From D37C17 sp964551815 (GTDB lineage Bacteria; Fidelibacterota; Marinisomatia; SCGC-AAA003-L08; D37C17), in the NCBI GenBank assembly GCA_964551815.1, contig CAZKEL010000058.1, forward strand, positions 1-13,194: a stretch of DNA of 13,194 nucleotides, written 5' to 3'. Every line of letters begins with the position of its first letter. The first letter of the stretch is position 1. Positions 6,272 through 12,977 of the stretch are shown in pieces. A model generated the notes under the pieces. It saw nothing but the letters and a program-made list of their open reading frames with translations, was not told the DNA's origin and made no database searches. The translations under genes and the position numbers were made by a program.

Positions 6272-9112
6272 TTAACCAAGTATTGCATTAACCAGGAGGA
6301 TAATATCCTGTATATTCAGTACACCGTCACTATTCATATCTCCTGAAGCAAACTCATTTGCATCAGGTGTATTTACATCCAGAATGAAGTTTATAAGAAG
6401 AATGATATCCTGAATATTCACCATAGCGTCATTATTGATATCACCTGGCAGTGATGGGCTTCCACCCACTGTCATGGAGACTGGCAGCCCGGCATTACCT
6501 CCACTGGTTACCAGTCTTAAAAATCCATCATATTGACCATTATCCAACCCGGAAGCATCTACTTGGACAATCAGTGCTTGGGATGAACCAGAATCAACCT
6601 GGCCTGTGGGAGGTGTAACAGAAATCCAATCAGGCCCCTGACTGAATTTCAGACTGAGTCCATCATGGAGGTATGCCTGATCAAAGGCAACTTCCAGCCC
6701 ATTATTTCCCCCTGCATCCTGAATTCCTACAGTAGCGGAATGGTCACCGGTAAGGGTATTATAATTCAAATCAATTTTCCCATCGGGATATAAGACTACC
6801 TGAAAATCATAATAGCTGTCTTCAAAATTTGTCCACCAGTGAGCGACCTGGTCAAACCAAACGACAAATTTTTCTCCATCGCTGTAGTGATAGACATTCC
6901 CTGAACAGTAAGAGTTGCATTGGTCATTCACAGGATTCAAATCATCCCAAAGTGGAAAGATTGCCGGGCCCGGTGCTGCAGAGGATGGAATTCCTATATT
7001 TTCCCAGGTTGTGGCATCTTCTCCAAAGCCGATCCAGCCATTGGCATTGATTATACATTGGGAATAACTTCCCCCAAGGAAAGGGAAGTCAAATCCCATA
7101 TCAATACTGGCACCGGCTTGGTCATTATGGGGAAAGGTATATTGCGTTCCCATCCCTTCAATATCTACCCAGGAAACAGCAATGTCTGAAGAAAGATCAG
7201 AATCAGACCAAAAATTTCCGAAAGCATCCGGTCCGTCTCCAATTTCTTCAAAAGGAGATACTCCGGAATTATAGGTGAGCACCGATCCGGCCTCGCCAAC
7301 ATTAGAGATGAGTATTCCCTGTGCATCCGTTTCTCCGGAGGCCACCACAAAATTTAATTCGGGAGCAGAAAATTCTAAGTCTGCAAAAGGTCCTTCATAG
7401 GGGCAATTCAAATTATGTGCTTCAAAGCCTGCACAGATGGGCATATAGTTGGGAGTTCCATTTTGAATAGAACCATCATTATCATCTGCCAATAATATTT
7501 CAGTCAGGAAATCAGGATCATTTGAAGGTCTGCCTGTTTGCGCCCAATAGAACACATTATCTGCTATGGCTTTTCCATTATCATAGCCATGCAGTGCAAT
7601 GAGGTTTTCTCTCATTTTCCAGGTGGAACCCATGATGTATTCCCCCAAACAATGCACCTGTCCACCACAGGAATTGGCGGGATATTGGAGGGTGTTTTCA
7701 CCATCTCTCAAACAGGTTCCTTCACCGAAAAATCCATTCCCCAAACAGGGAGTATTCGTCAGTGTCATAGCCCAGTAATCGGAGCAGCCTTCACTGAGTC
7801 CTGAACTGCTGTAGGGAGGTGAATAAGGATCATAAATGAACTGTTGGAGTCCGTGACCATATTCATGATAAATAACATCAGCCATCTGATCTGTGGCGGC
7901 ACAGCCACCACCTTCAGAGAACAGATTGATTCCCGAATAATCCCAATAAGCGTTACAAGGCCAATAAGGATCTTCTGAGCCAATATTTACGGCAGCTGGC
8001 ATTACATAATCCGCACCAGTGAACCAATTATGAATCGTTTTTACAAAGTCATGAATATAGTTGGCATGATAATAGGTATCCCTCTCACCTGCAATGGAAT
8101 TTAATCCGCCAAAGTCAAAGTCTTCTGTAGTTCCCGGTGAAACGGTGCGGGTAATGTTGGCATCACTGCCGTTATTGTTATTGGTGTTTAGATATGCGCC
8201 CTCTAGTTTAACCGTTGCTGTACGTGAAGTATTTCCAATATCTATAGAATAGTATCCGTCCTCATCGGTGTAGGTATCACCAACGCCTGAAATGGACACC
8301 TTAACATGAGGCATCCCCCTCACTGTTGTCTCTCCGTAGAATTCATCTTTAACAGGAGCTGTCACATGTCCTTCTACTGATGCCGTGCGAACCATATCAA
8401 ATTTTTCAAGGATGCTGCCATCATGAGCATCTACAAATACCTTCCAGCGGTGCACCGGTACATGATCTTCGGGGTCCATTGAATGAACAAAAAGTTCTAC
8501 CAAATAGGCTAAATGATATACCGGTTTTTCCCCCTGTTCAACCCAAATAAAAATTTCAGGGTCACCCACCACTTCATCCCCTAAAGCAGCATCAAAATCA
8601 ACTTCTAATTTTGAATTAAGAATTGCCTGCGACTGGGAAAGGGTTGGCTGGGTATTCACTTCAAGAAATGGATAGGCATCATGGCCAATCATAACCAGAT
8701 CTCCATCAGAGCGAAAGCGGAAATCAATTCTGCCATTCCAAACAGGAATATTCTCATATACCTGATTGAAAATCATATAGCGGAGATTTCCACGCTGTTC
8801 ATTCACCCAAAGATCAAGGTGAGATTCAGGCAGGGAAAATAGGGTGGGATGATTCGTGATGAATTCCCGGGCAATATATTCTGATTCGATGGGATCTTTT
8901 ACATTAAAGGTATTAGGAATTGCCTTTCCGAATATCCGATGGGGAGTGTCATTTTCATTCCATTTGAAATTCCATCCTTTTCCAAAGGCATTTTCGAAAT
9001 CTCTTTGAATGAGTTGTTTGTTCAGGCCGGTAACAGGAAGTTCATTTTTTTCAAGTTCTCCTGCATTCAATATAAATGATGCAAGAAAAATAACCCAGGT
9101 TAAAAATCGCAT
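6272..9112 (-). CDS. Secreted M36-like (fungalysin-type) zinc metalloprotease with dockerin tail
   Basis: 946 residues from the ATG at 9110-9112. That ATG has AGGG seven bases upstream and a clean signal peptide (MRFLTWVIFLASFILNAG); a TTG 21 bases further upstream is less likely. Numbering below counts from that upstream TTG, so subtract 7. Residues 30-170 form an FTP/fungalysin-type propeptide, and 180-245 a PepSY-like part. Residues 250-310 are a carboxypeptidase-regulatory-like beta domain. The catalytic domain spans about 345-575, with HEYGHG at 423-428 (zinc ligands H423 and H427, base E424) and third ligand E448 in LSEGCSDYW. Residues 585-830 form beta-rich domains, and 835-888 look like a BACON/Ig-like domain (WISVTPPTG). 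Two dockerin-type calcium loops follow at 897-909 and 931-943 (GDMNSDGVLNIQD). It probably degrades protein or peptide outside the cell. No cohesin is visible, so the dockerin-like end is probably a sorting or stability module. Confidence 0.9.
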   Translation of the reverse strand: MRFLTWVIFLASFILNAGELEKNELPVTGLNKQLIQRDFENAFGKGWNFKWNENDTPHRIFGKAIPNTFNVKDPIESEYIAREFITNHPTLFSLPESHLDLWVNEQRGNLRYMIFNQVYENIPVWNGRIDFRFRSDGDLVMIGHDAYPFLEVNTQPTLSQSQAILNSKLEVDFDAALGDEVVGDPEIFIWVEQGEKPVYHLAYLVELFVHSMDPEDHVPVHRWKVFVDAHDGSILEKFDMVRTASVEGHVTAPVKDEFYGETTVRGMPHVKVSISGVGDTYTDEDGYYSIDIGNTSRTATVKLEGAYLNTNNNNGSDANITRTVSPGTTEDFDFGGLNSIAGERDTYYHANYIHDFVKTIHNWFTGADYVMPAAVNIGSEDPYWPCNAYWDYSGINLFSEGGGCAATDQMADVIYHEYGHGLQQFIYDPYSPPYSSSGLSEGCSDYWAMTLTNTPCLGNGFFGEGTCLRDGENTLQYPANSCGGQVHCLGEYIMGSTWKMRENLIALHGYDNGKAIADNVFYWAQTGRPSNDPDFLTEILLADDNDGSIQNGTPNYMPICAGFEAHNLNCPYEGPFADLEFSAPELNFVVASGETDAQGILISNVGEAGSVLTYNSGVSPFEEIGDGPDAFGNFWSDSDLSSDIAVSWVDIEGMGTQYTFPHNDQAGASIDMGFDFPFLGGSYSQCIINANGWIGFGEDATTWENIGIPSSAAPGPAIFPLWDDLNPVNDQCNSYCSGNVYHYSDGEKFVVWFDQVAHWWTNFEDSYYDFQVVLYPDGKIDLNYNTLTGDHSATVGIQDAGGNNGLEVAFDQAYLHDGLSLKFSQGPDWISVTPPTGQVDSGSSQALIVQVDASGLDNGQYDGFLRLVTSGGNAGLPVSMTVGGSPSLPGDINNDAMVNIQDIILLINFILDVNTPDANEFASGDMNSDGVLNIQDIILLVNAILG

Positions 9113-9210
9113 AGTTTTCCCTTTCAGTTGCAATTGCCCCCTCCATCATTTGCCAGGGGATTAGTCTTATTTTGCACAATCAAAGTGCCATGGCTCAGGC
9201 ATAAATTTAA

Positions 9211-9238
9211 GGGTCAGGAGAAGATTTTCTCCCTAACC
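9211..9238 (-). terminator. Possible weak terminator after the copZ-like gene
   Basis: GGAGAA (9217-9222) pairs with TTCTCC (9227-9232) over a 4-base loop. Imperfect pairing extends the stem to about 12 positions. A TTAAATTTA stretch follows on the minus strand. It lies about 28 bases past the stop of the 69-residue gene. Confidence 0.4.
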
Positions 9239-9265
9239 GTTACAAGTTGTTGCAATTGATGTGAC

Positions 9266-9475
9266 CTATATCTCTACAGCCTTGGGACTGAACCCAATTT
9301 CTTCTAAAGTAGTGATAATTGAATCAGGAGATATTTCCCCTGCAACTCTTATGGTTTTATCCTCTAATTCAATGTGTATATCCTCAACACCGGATTGATT
9401 TTCAAGTGCATTTGTAATTTTTTCAGCACAGTTTTCACAGTGCATGTCCTCAATGTGATAGGTAATGGTTGTCAT
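9266..9475 (-). CDS. CopZ-like heavy-metal-associated (HMA) domain protein
   Basis: 69 residues, a single ferredoxin-like HMA domain. The MHCENC motif at residues 11-16 (Cys13, Cys16) binds a soft metal such as copper(I) or zinc. The remainder (SGVEDIHIELEDKTIRV, then TTLEEIGFSP) follows the beta-alpha-beta-beta-alpha-beta plan typical of CopZ and of P-type ATPase metal domains. It would act in the cytoplasm as a metallochaperone. No metal ATPase or metal regulator is in the window, so its partner is unknown. No Shine-Dalgarno site precedes the ATG. A TATATT box ends only six bases before it, which would fit a leaderless or very short-leader transcript, although no -35 is evident. The domain is certain; copper as the metal is the usual case for this motif. 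Confidence 0.9.
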   Translation of the reverse strand: MTTITYHIEDMHCENCAEKITNALENQSGVEDIHIELEDKTIRVAGEISPDSIITTLEEIGFSPKAVEI

Positions 9476-9550
9476 GGTTAGAATATAATTTTGTTTGTGA
9501 GTTAATGGGTTAAAGTTAAATATATTTTTTCAAACGAAAGGAGAGTTGAT

Positions 9551-9570
9551 ATTGGTCATTGGTCATTGGC
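9551..9570. repeat. Heptamer tandem repeat ATTGGTC
   Basis: ATTGGTC ATTGGTC ATTGGC: two perfect units and a partial one in non-coding DNA upstream of the HMA gene. It resembles the short heptamer repeats (STRR-like) known from cyanobacterial genomes. Confidence 0.75.
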
Positions 9571-9576
9571 TTGCCC

Positions 9577-9600
9577 TGTAAAATCAATACATAGGTAACA
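9577..9600. repeat. 24-bp dispersed direct repeat, copy 1
   Basis: The core AATCAATACATAGGTAACA is identical to copy 2 at 12661-12684, in the same orientation. Over 24 bp only the fifth base differs. The two copies bracket the propeller lipoprotein gene and the repeat-rich region upstream of it. Confidence 0.8.
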
Positions 9601-9605
9601 TTTAG

Positions 9606-9621
9606 ATTACAAAGAGGTAAT
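9606..9621. promoter_or_regulatory. Short palindrome ATTAC-N6-GTAAT
   Basis: A perfect 5-bp inverted repeat with a 6-base spacer, about 130 bp upstream of the HMA-protein ATG and 53 bp after the lipoprotein stop. Its size suits a dimeric regulator, but the match is short and could be chance. Confidence 0.2.
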
Positions 9622-9637
9622 ACTAAATTTACTTTAA

Positions 9638-9657
9638 TCACCTTGATTTTTTGGTGA
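9638..9657 (-). terminator. Possible weak terminator after the propeller lipoprotein gene
   Basis: TCACC (9638-9642) and GGTGA (9653-9657) could pair over a 10-base loop, followed by TTAAAG on the minus strand, 17 bases after the stop. The stem is short and the tail poor. Confidence 0.25.
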
Positions 9658-9673
9658 AAATGAAGTGATAAAA

Positions 9674-12028
9674 CTAAGGGCTATACTCTACCATTCCCTG
9701 GTAATTACCGCGGGTGTCCGTTTTTAACAACCACCCATTTTTCTGATACTCAGGTGAATAGGTGCTGCCACTAATGATGAACCCTTTATCCGATGCAATG
9801 CCAATATGAAAGCCTGCATCATCATATTTTTTGCCAAACATCTGATCCCATATATATTCACCACCCTCCCCCACTTTTATGACCCAGATATCACCCTGTC
9901 CAGAACTGAAGGAATAGGTTTGTCCCACAGCCACCCAAGCATCATCTGAATGAATGATGGAATAGGCTGCATCATTGAAACCTCCTCCAAAGATGCGCTC
10001 CCAGTTTTTTTCACCTGTGCTGTCAATACTGAAAATGGCAAAGTCTGTAATCCCACTGGTACCACCGGACACTGCACCGGCAACTGTAAACCCTCCCATG
10101 GGTGATTTTTGAAACCCATAGCCAATTTGTAAACCGTCCCCAGCTATAGTTAAGGTGTCCACAGGAGTTCCCTCTGCATCTAATTCTAAAATCCAGGTAT
10201 CCCCTTCACTGTCACCCATAGAGTGAGTTTCGCAAAGAATGAACATTCCTCCGTCATCAGCGGGAAGAATATCATGCCCCACATCCCTTTGGTTTCCTCC
10301 AAAAGTACGCCTCCAGTTTTCATTTCCATCTGTATCCAACTGAATAACCCAGATATCCTGATTGCCAGGATCAATATGAGCATACCCCGTAATTCCGATG
10401 AATCCTGTGGATAATTCTGCCAAGGCATTTGCGCCATCATTTAAACTTTCCCCGTAGCTTTTTTCCCAGAGGACAAGGCCGTCTTCCGTCATATTCAGTA
10501 CCCAAACATCTTCCTGTTCTGTTCCATTAGTCTGGTATCCTGCCAGTAAAAAGGTACCGTTATCTCTACGCTGCACTGCTCTAAATCCAGATCCATTTAC
10601 TCCATGATACAATGCATTCAGGATGTTTCCTAAGGAGTCCACCTTTACTGCCAATGCACCACCGGTATAAGACTCCCCTACTGCCCAATATCCATAGGAA
10701 AAAGGAGCAGAGGCATAGAAGACATCGTTATTGGCTCCGCCATAATTGGCATCAAATTTATAAAATGCACTGGTTAAAATTACAGGTCCGCGGGACTCAA
10801 GCTGCCAATGATCCCCAGTGATTATCTGATACAGATAATATTCACTTTCAAGGATATTTCCTAAGGTTAGGGTGGTGTCTGTTCGAAGGGTAATGGTATC
10901 CACTGGTGTAAGATGGTAAGGGTCTTCATCCCACGCTTCTAAAATTTCGTACTGCTGAAAATCATCCTCCGGCTCTTTGCTCCAATGCAGGGTGAAAGAT
11001 TTGTTTTCATAATGGACGGAATCTATGACAGGCTGCTGTGGTACGGGATGCATAAAAGGAGTGGAGACGGCAATTTGCCCGACACTGTCTTCTGTTAATA
11101 CGGAAAACCAGTTTTGGGCGGAGGGCTCAAAAGTAGTGGACTGAAAACTGCTTTTATCAGGGTCTGAATATACTGCTAAGGTATCCGTTACTTCCAGGCG
11201 TGAGGCACCATACAATAACTTATGGGAATGATAATCCGGAAAGGATAATGAGTCCCAGCTGCTCCAGGATACCAGCATCCAAGCATCGGTATATTGCACT
11301 GAATAAACTGACCATTCCGGTGGCATTTCATCCATGGAGGTAGAAAGGACATTCCCCGGAGTTTTGCGCCCAAATACATCTTCTACTACGATGCGGTAAT
11401 AATACAGACTGGCTGGAAAACTCCCCTCGTCGTTATGACTCAGCATGGAAACAATATCGGAGGAGAAAATTTCCTCTGCACCTGTCATGATCGGATTGGT
11501 TGACCGCTGCAAAACATAGCGGGAAAAGGCTCCCCCTGCCTGCTGCCATTTCAGGGAAAAGCCTGTGAATATTGAGTCCACCTTCAAAGAATCAATGGAA
11601 ATCAATTTCACCGGATCGGGGTAGGAATGGGTATTGTCCACAATGACCTTAATGGCCTGACCGGAAGTATCATTGCCTGCTTTGTCCTCAGCATAGATAG
11701 TAAGGTGATGAGTTGAACCATTTTCCAGAGAGGATGCATCCCAGTAAAATTCAAAAAGGGAATCAGACACAGCAGAGCCCAACAGTCCCGGCTGAAGACT
11801 GTCCACTACCAAAACCGTTCCGTAAATGCCGCTACTGTCCAATGCCTTACACTGAATATGGACAATATCCCGAACCACTTCATCAAAGCGGGGTTTTACC
11901 CATTTGATTACAGGGGGTACAAGATCAGGCAATTGAAGCTCAACTTCTTCTTCCACGGGAGGCGGCAGCGGGGTCTCTTCGCAGGAAAAAAAGAGTAAGG
12001 CAGCTCCCAATAAAAGTGGAAAACGCAT
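9674..12028 (-). CDS. Large lipoprotein with Ig/FN3 stalk and seven-bladed propeller
   Basis: 784 residues. The signal peptide MRFPLLLGAALLFFS ends at Cys16, so the protein is probably lipid-anchored. A short proline/glutamate linker (19-36) leads to an Ig-like domain at 37-132 (VPPVIKWVKP to AEDKAGND). Three fibronectin-III-like domains follow at about 138-230, 235-327 and 331-418. The C-terminal part has seven repeats of about 51 residues whose aromatic/GG step falls at 429, 474, 525, 576, 629, 680 and 731. Each has a GG-F-x-x-x-G strand and a D-x-W-V-I/L-K-x-D-x-x-G strand, with Asp-rich turns. That is what a seven-bladed beta propeller looks like. No enzyme motif is visible; a binding or scaffold role at the cell surface is inferred. 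The ATG has no Shine-Dalgarno site, only a pyrimidine-rich lead. Transcription may begin more than 350 bp upstream, at the tandem promoter-like cassettes. Confidence 0.85.
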   Translation of the reverse strand: MRFPLLLGAALLFFSCEETPLPPPVEEEVELQLPDLVPPVIKWVKPRFDEVVRDIVHIQCKALDSSGIYGTVLVVDSLQPGLLGSAVSDSLFEFYWDASSLENGSTHHLTIYAEDKAGNDTSGQAIKVIVDNTHSYPDPVKLISIDSLKVDSIFTGFSLKWQQAGGAFSRYVLQRSTNPIMTGAEEIFSSDIVSMLSHNDEGSFPASLYYYRIVVEDVFGRKTPGNVLSTSMDEMPPEWSVYSVQYTDAWMLVSWSSWDSLSFPDYHSHKLLYGASRLEVTDTLAVYSDPDKSSFQSTTFEPSAQNWFSVLTEDSVGQIAVSTPFMHPVPQQPVIDSVHYENKSFTLHWSKEPEDDFQQYEILEAWDEDPYHLTPVDTITLRTDTTLTLGNILESEYYLYQIITGDHWQLESRGPVILTSAFYKFDANYGGANNDVFYASAPFSYGYWAVGESYTGGALAVKVDSLGNILNALYHGVNGSGFRAVQRRDNGTFLLAGYQTNGTEQEDVWVLNMTEDGLVLWEKSYGESLNDGANALAELSTGFIGITGYAHIDPGNQDIWVIQLDTDGNENWRRTFGGNQRDVGHDILPADDGGMFILCETHSMGDSEGDTWILELDAEGTPVDTLTIAGDGLQIGYGFQKSPMGGFTVAGAVSGGTSGITDFAIFSIDSTGEKNWERIFGGGFNDAAYSIIHSDDAWVAVGQTYSFSSGQGDIWVIKVGEGGEYIWDQMFGKKYDDAGFHIGIASDKGFIISGSTYSPEYQKNGWLLKTDTRGNYQGMVEYSP

Positions 12029-12066
12029 GGGGAAAGTTACGGTGTATTGGAATTAAGCAGTATGCA

Positions 12067-12310
12067 GGAAAAGGGCTTGCACCTCGTAATGAGCAAAGCG
12101 AATGTAGAGGTGAGAAAGGAGAAAGGAGAAAGGGATTGCACCTCGTCCATCTACACTAAAGTTACGATGGATAAATAGCATTGGCGTAGATGGGAAAAGG
12201 GCTTGCACCTCGTCCATCTACACTAAAGTTACGATGGATAAATAGCATTGGCGTAGATGGGAAAAGGGCTTGCACCTCGTAATGAGCAAAGCGAATGTAG
12301 AGGTGAGAAA
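12067..12310. repeat. Four-unit repeat array of order A-B-B-A
   Basis: All four units share a lead, GGAAAAGGGCTTGCACCTCG (slightly changed in the first B copy), followed by one of two bodies. The two A copies are identical over 51 bp (12067-12117 and 12260-12310). The two B copies are identical over a full 67-bp period, with TTGCACCTCG starting at 12136, 12203 and 12270. Each body folds: A pairs CACCTC with GAGGTG (12080-12085 with 12107-12112). B pairs CCATCTAC with GTAGATGG (12147-12154 with 12186-12193), and GATGG at 12166-12170 is an alternative partner. It is not a CRISPR array, because the spacing is too short and the intervening sequences are not unique. Confidence 0.9.
12112..12132. 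repeat. Heptamer tandem repeat GAGAAAG, three units
   Basis: Three perfect copies of GAGAAAG sit between the first A body and the first B unit of the array. This extra purine tract makes the first A spacing 59 bp. Confidence 0.8.
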
Positions 12311-12315
12311 AATTA

Positions 12316-12329
12316 GTTTATGGTTTATG
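12316..12329. repeat. Heptamer tandem repeat GTTTATG, two units
   Basis: Two perfect copies of GTTTATG immediately after the last A unit of the array. Confidence 0.6.
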
Positions 12330-12402
12330 GGGGATGGCGAATAAGTGGTTGCTAAGGGATGTTGTAATAATTATTGAAATCTTACTCTATTTTTCACACC
12401 TA

Positions 12403-12497
12403 TTATTAGAGCATTTAGGTATTTATTGCAAGGACATTTTACTATTACATTGTACTTTCTGCAAGGACTTTATATCATATTTGTGCACTTTATGCAA
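12403..12497 (-). promoter_or_regulatory. Three phased sigma-70-like promoter cassettes, 33-bp period
   Basis: On the minus strand each cassette has a TTGCA-type -35, exactly 17 bases, and a TA-rich -10. The pairs are TTGCAT (12492-12497) / TATAAA (12469-12474), TTGCAG (12459-12464) / TAAAAT (12436-12441), and TTGCAA (12426-12431) / TAATAA (12403-12408). In the first two, a GTCC follows the -10 and leads directly into the next -35, which makes the 33-bp unit. They point toward the propeller lipoprotein gene; the last would start transcription near 12396, giving a leader of about 370 bases that contains the A-B-B-A array. Promoter activity is inferred from spacing and hexamers only. Confidence 0.55.
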
Positions 12498-12660
12498 GGA
12501 CTATAGATATATTTAAGTAGTCAGAATATTCAACTTCGATGGAGTTCTTTCAGGATTACACCGAAATGATAAATGGGTAAAAAAACCCAGCAATTAATCT
12601 TATCATATTGAATGGGGAATAGTGATTTGTGGATAGAAAATTATGAGTCAAACACTACCA

Positions 12661-12684
12661 TGTATAATCAATACATAGGTAACA
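12661..12684. repeat. 24-bp dispersed direct repeat, copy 2
   Basis: Same orientation as the copy at 9577-9600, with one mismatch in 24 bp. The sequence diverges on both sides. The pair may be remnants of an insertion-sequence end or of a recombination site. Confidence 0.8.
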
Positions 12685-12977
12685 CTTTCATTTTCAAGTT
12701 TCCAATTTCAACTATTAAATTACTAAGCTTGCACCCTTCACCTTCAACGGTGTATTAATTTCCTGTTTTGTATCATCTACACATTCTTCATTATGCTGAT
12801 GATGCTGCTGTGTACAAACCAGGTGTATCAAAATATAACCTCGATATTTTGCAATTTCCAGTACAGTAATGATTAAAATTAGGGGAATTACAAAGACTTT
12901 TAACAGGTATTTAATTATTTATTAAAAAAAGTGGTAATTTCAATATATTTTTTTAATTGCATTATTTTCTTTCAATT

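Larger units (their letters stand above)
12029..12977. other. About 950 bp without a convincing gene, rich in repeats
   Basis: From left to right: 38 bp of ordinary sequence, a four-unit repeat array (12067-12310), a GTTTATG heptamer pair, three promoter-like cassettes of 33 bp (12403-12497), about 160 bp with no structure I can name, the second copy of the 24-bp dispersed repeat (12661-12684), then increasingly AT-rich DNA up to the helicase stop. The AT-rich part contains a 67-codon open frame (12715-12918, minus strand) without an ATG. Confidence 0.7.

Noticed and set aside
7538..7804. Open frames on both strands inside the metalloprotease gene
   Set aside because: The protease frame has continuous domains and catalytic motifs here; the others are out-of-frame or antisense shadows.
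9127..9258. GTTGCAATTG occurring at 9127-9136 and 9249-9258 around the protease promoter region
   Set aside because: Ten bases, only two copies and partly palindromic; too little to call a regulator site.
12067..12310. CRISPR array or integron attC sites
   Set aside because: Spacers are not unique (B is repeated exactly), no cas or integrase gene is in the window, and no convincing pair of GTTRRRY/RYYYAAC core sites is present.
12334..12516. Plus-strand 60-codon frame with in-frame 11-residue repeats containing CTxCKD
   Set aside because: The repeats are the 33-bp DNA units read in a frame divisible by three. TGCAAGGAC is identical in all three copies with no synonymous change, the rest is very hydrophobic and unlike a zinc knuckle, and the opposite strand gives a better explanation as promoters.
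12574..12590. Hairpin TGGGT-A6-ACCCA as a terminator
   Set aside because: Only five base pairs, no T run following on either strand, and no gene ends nearby.
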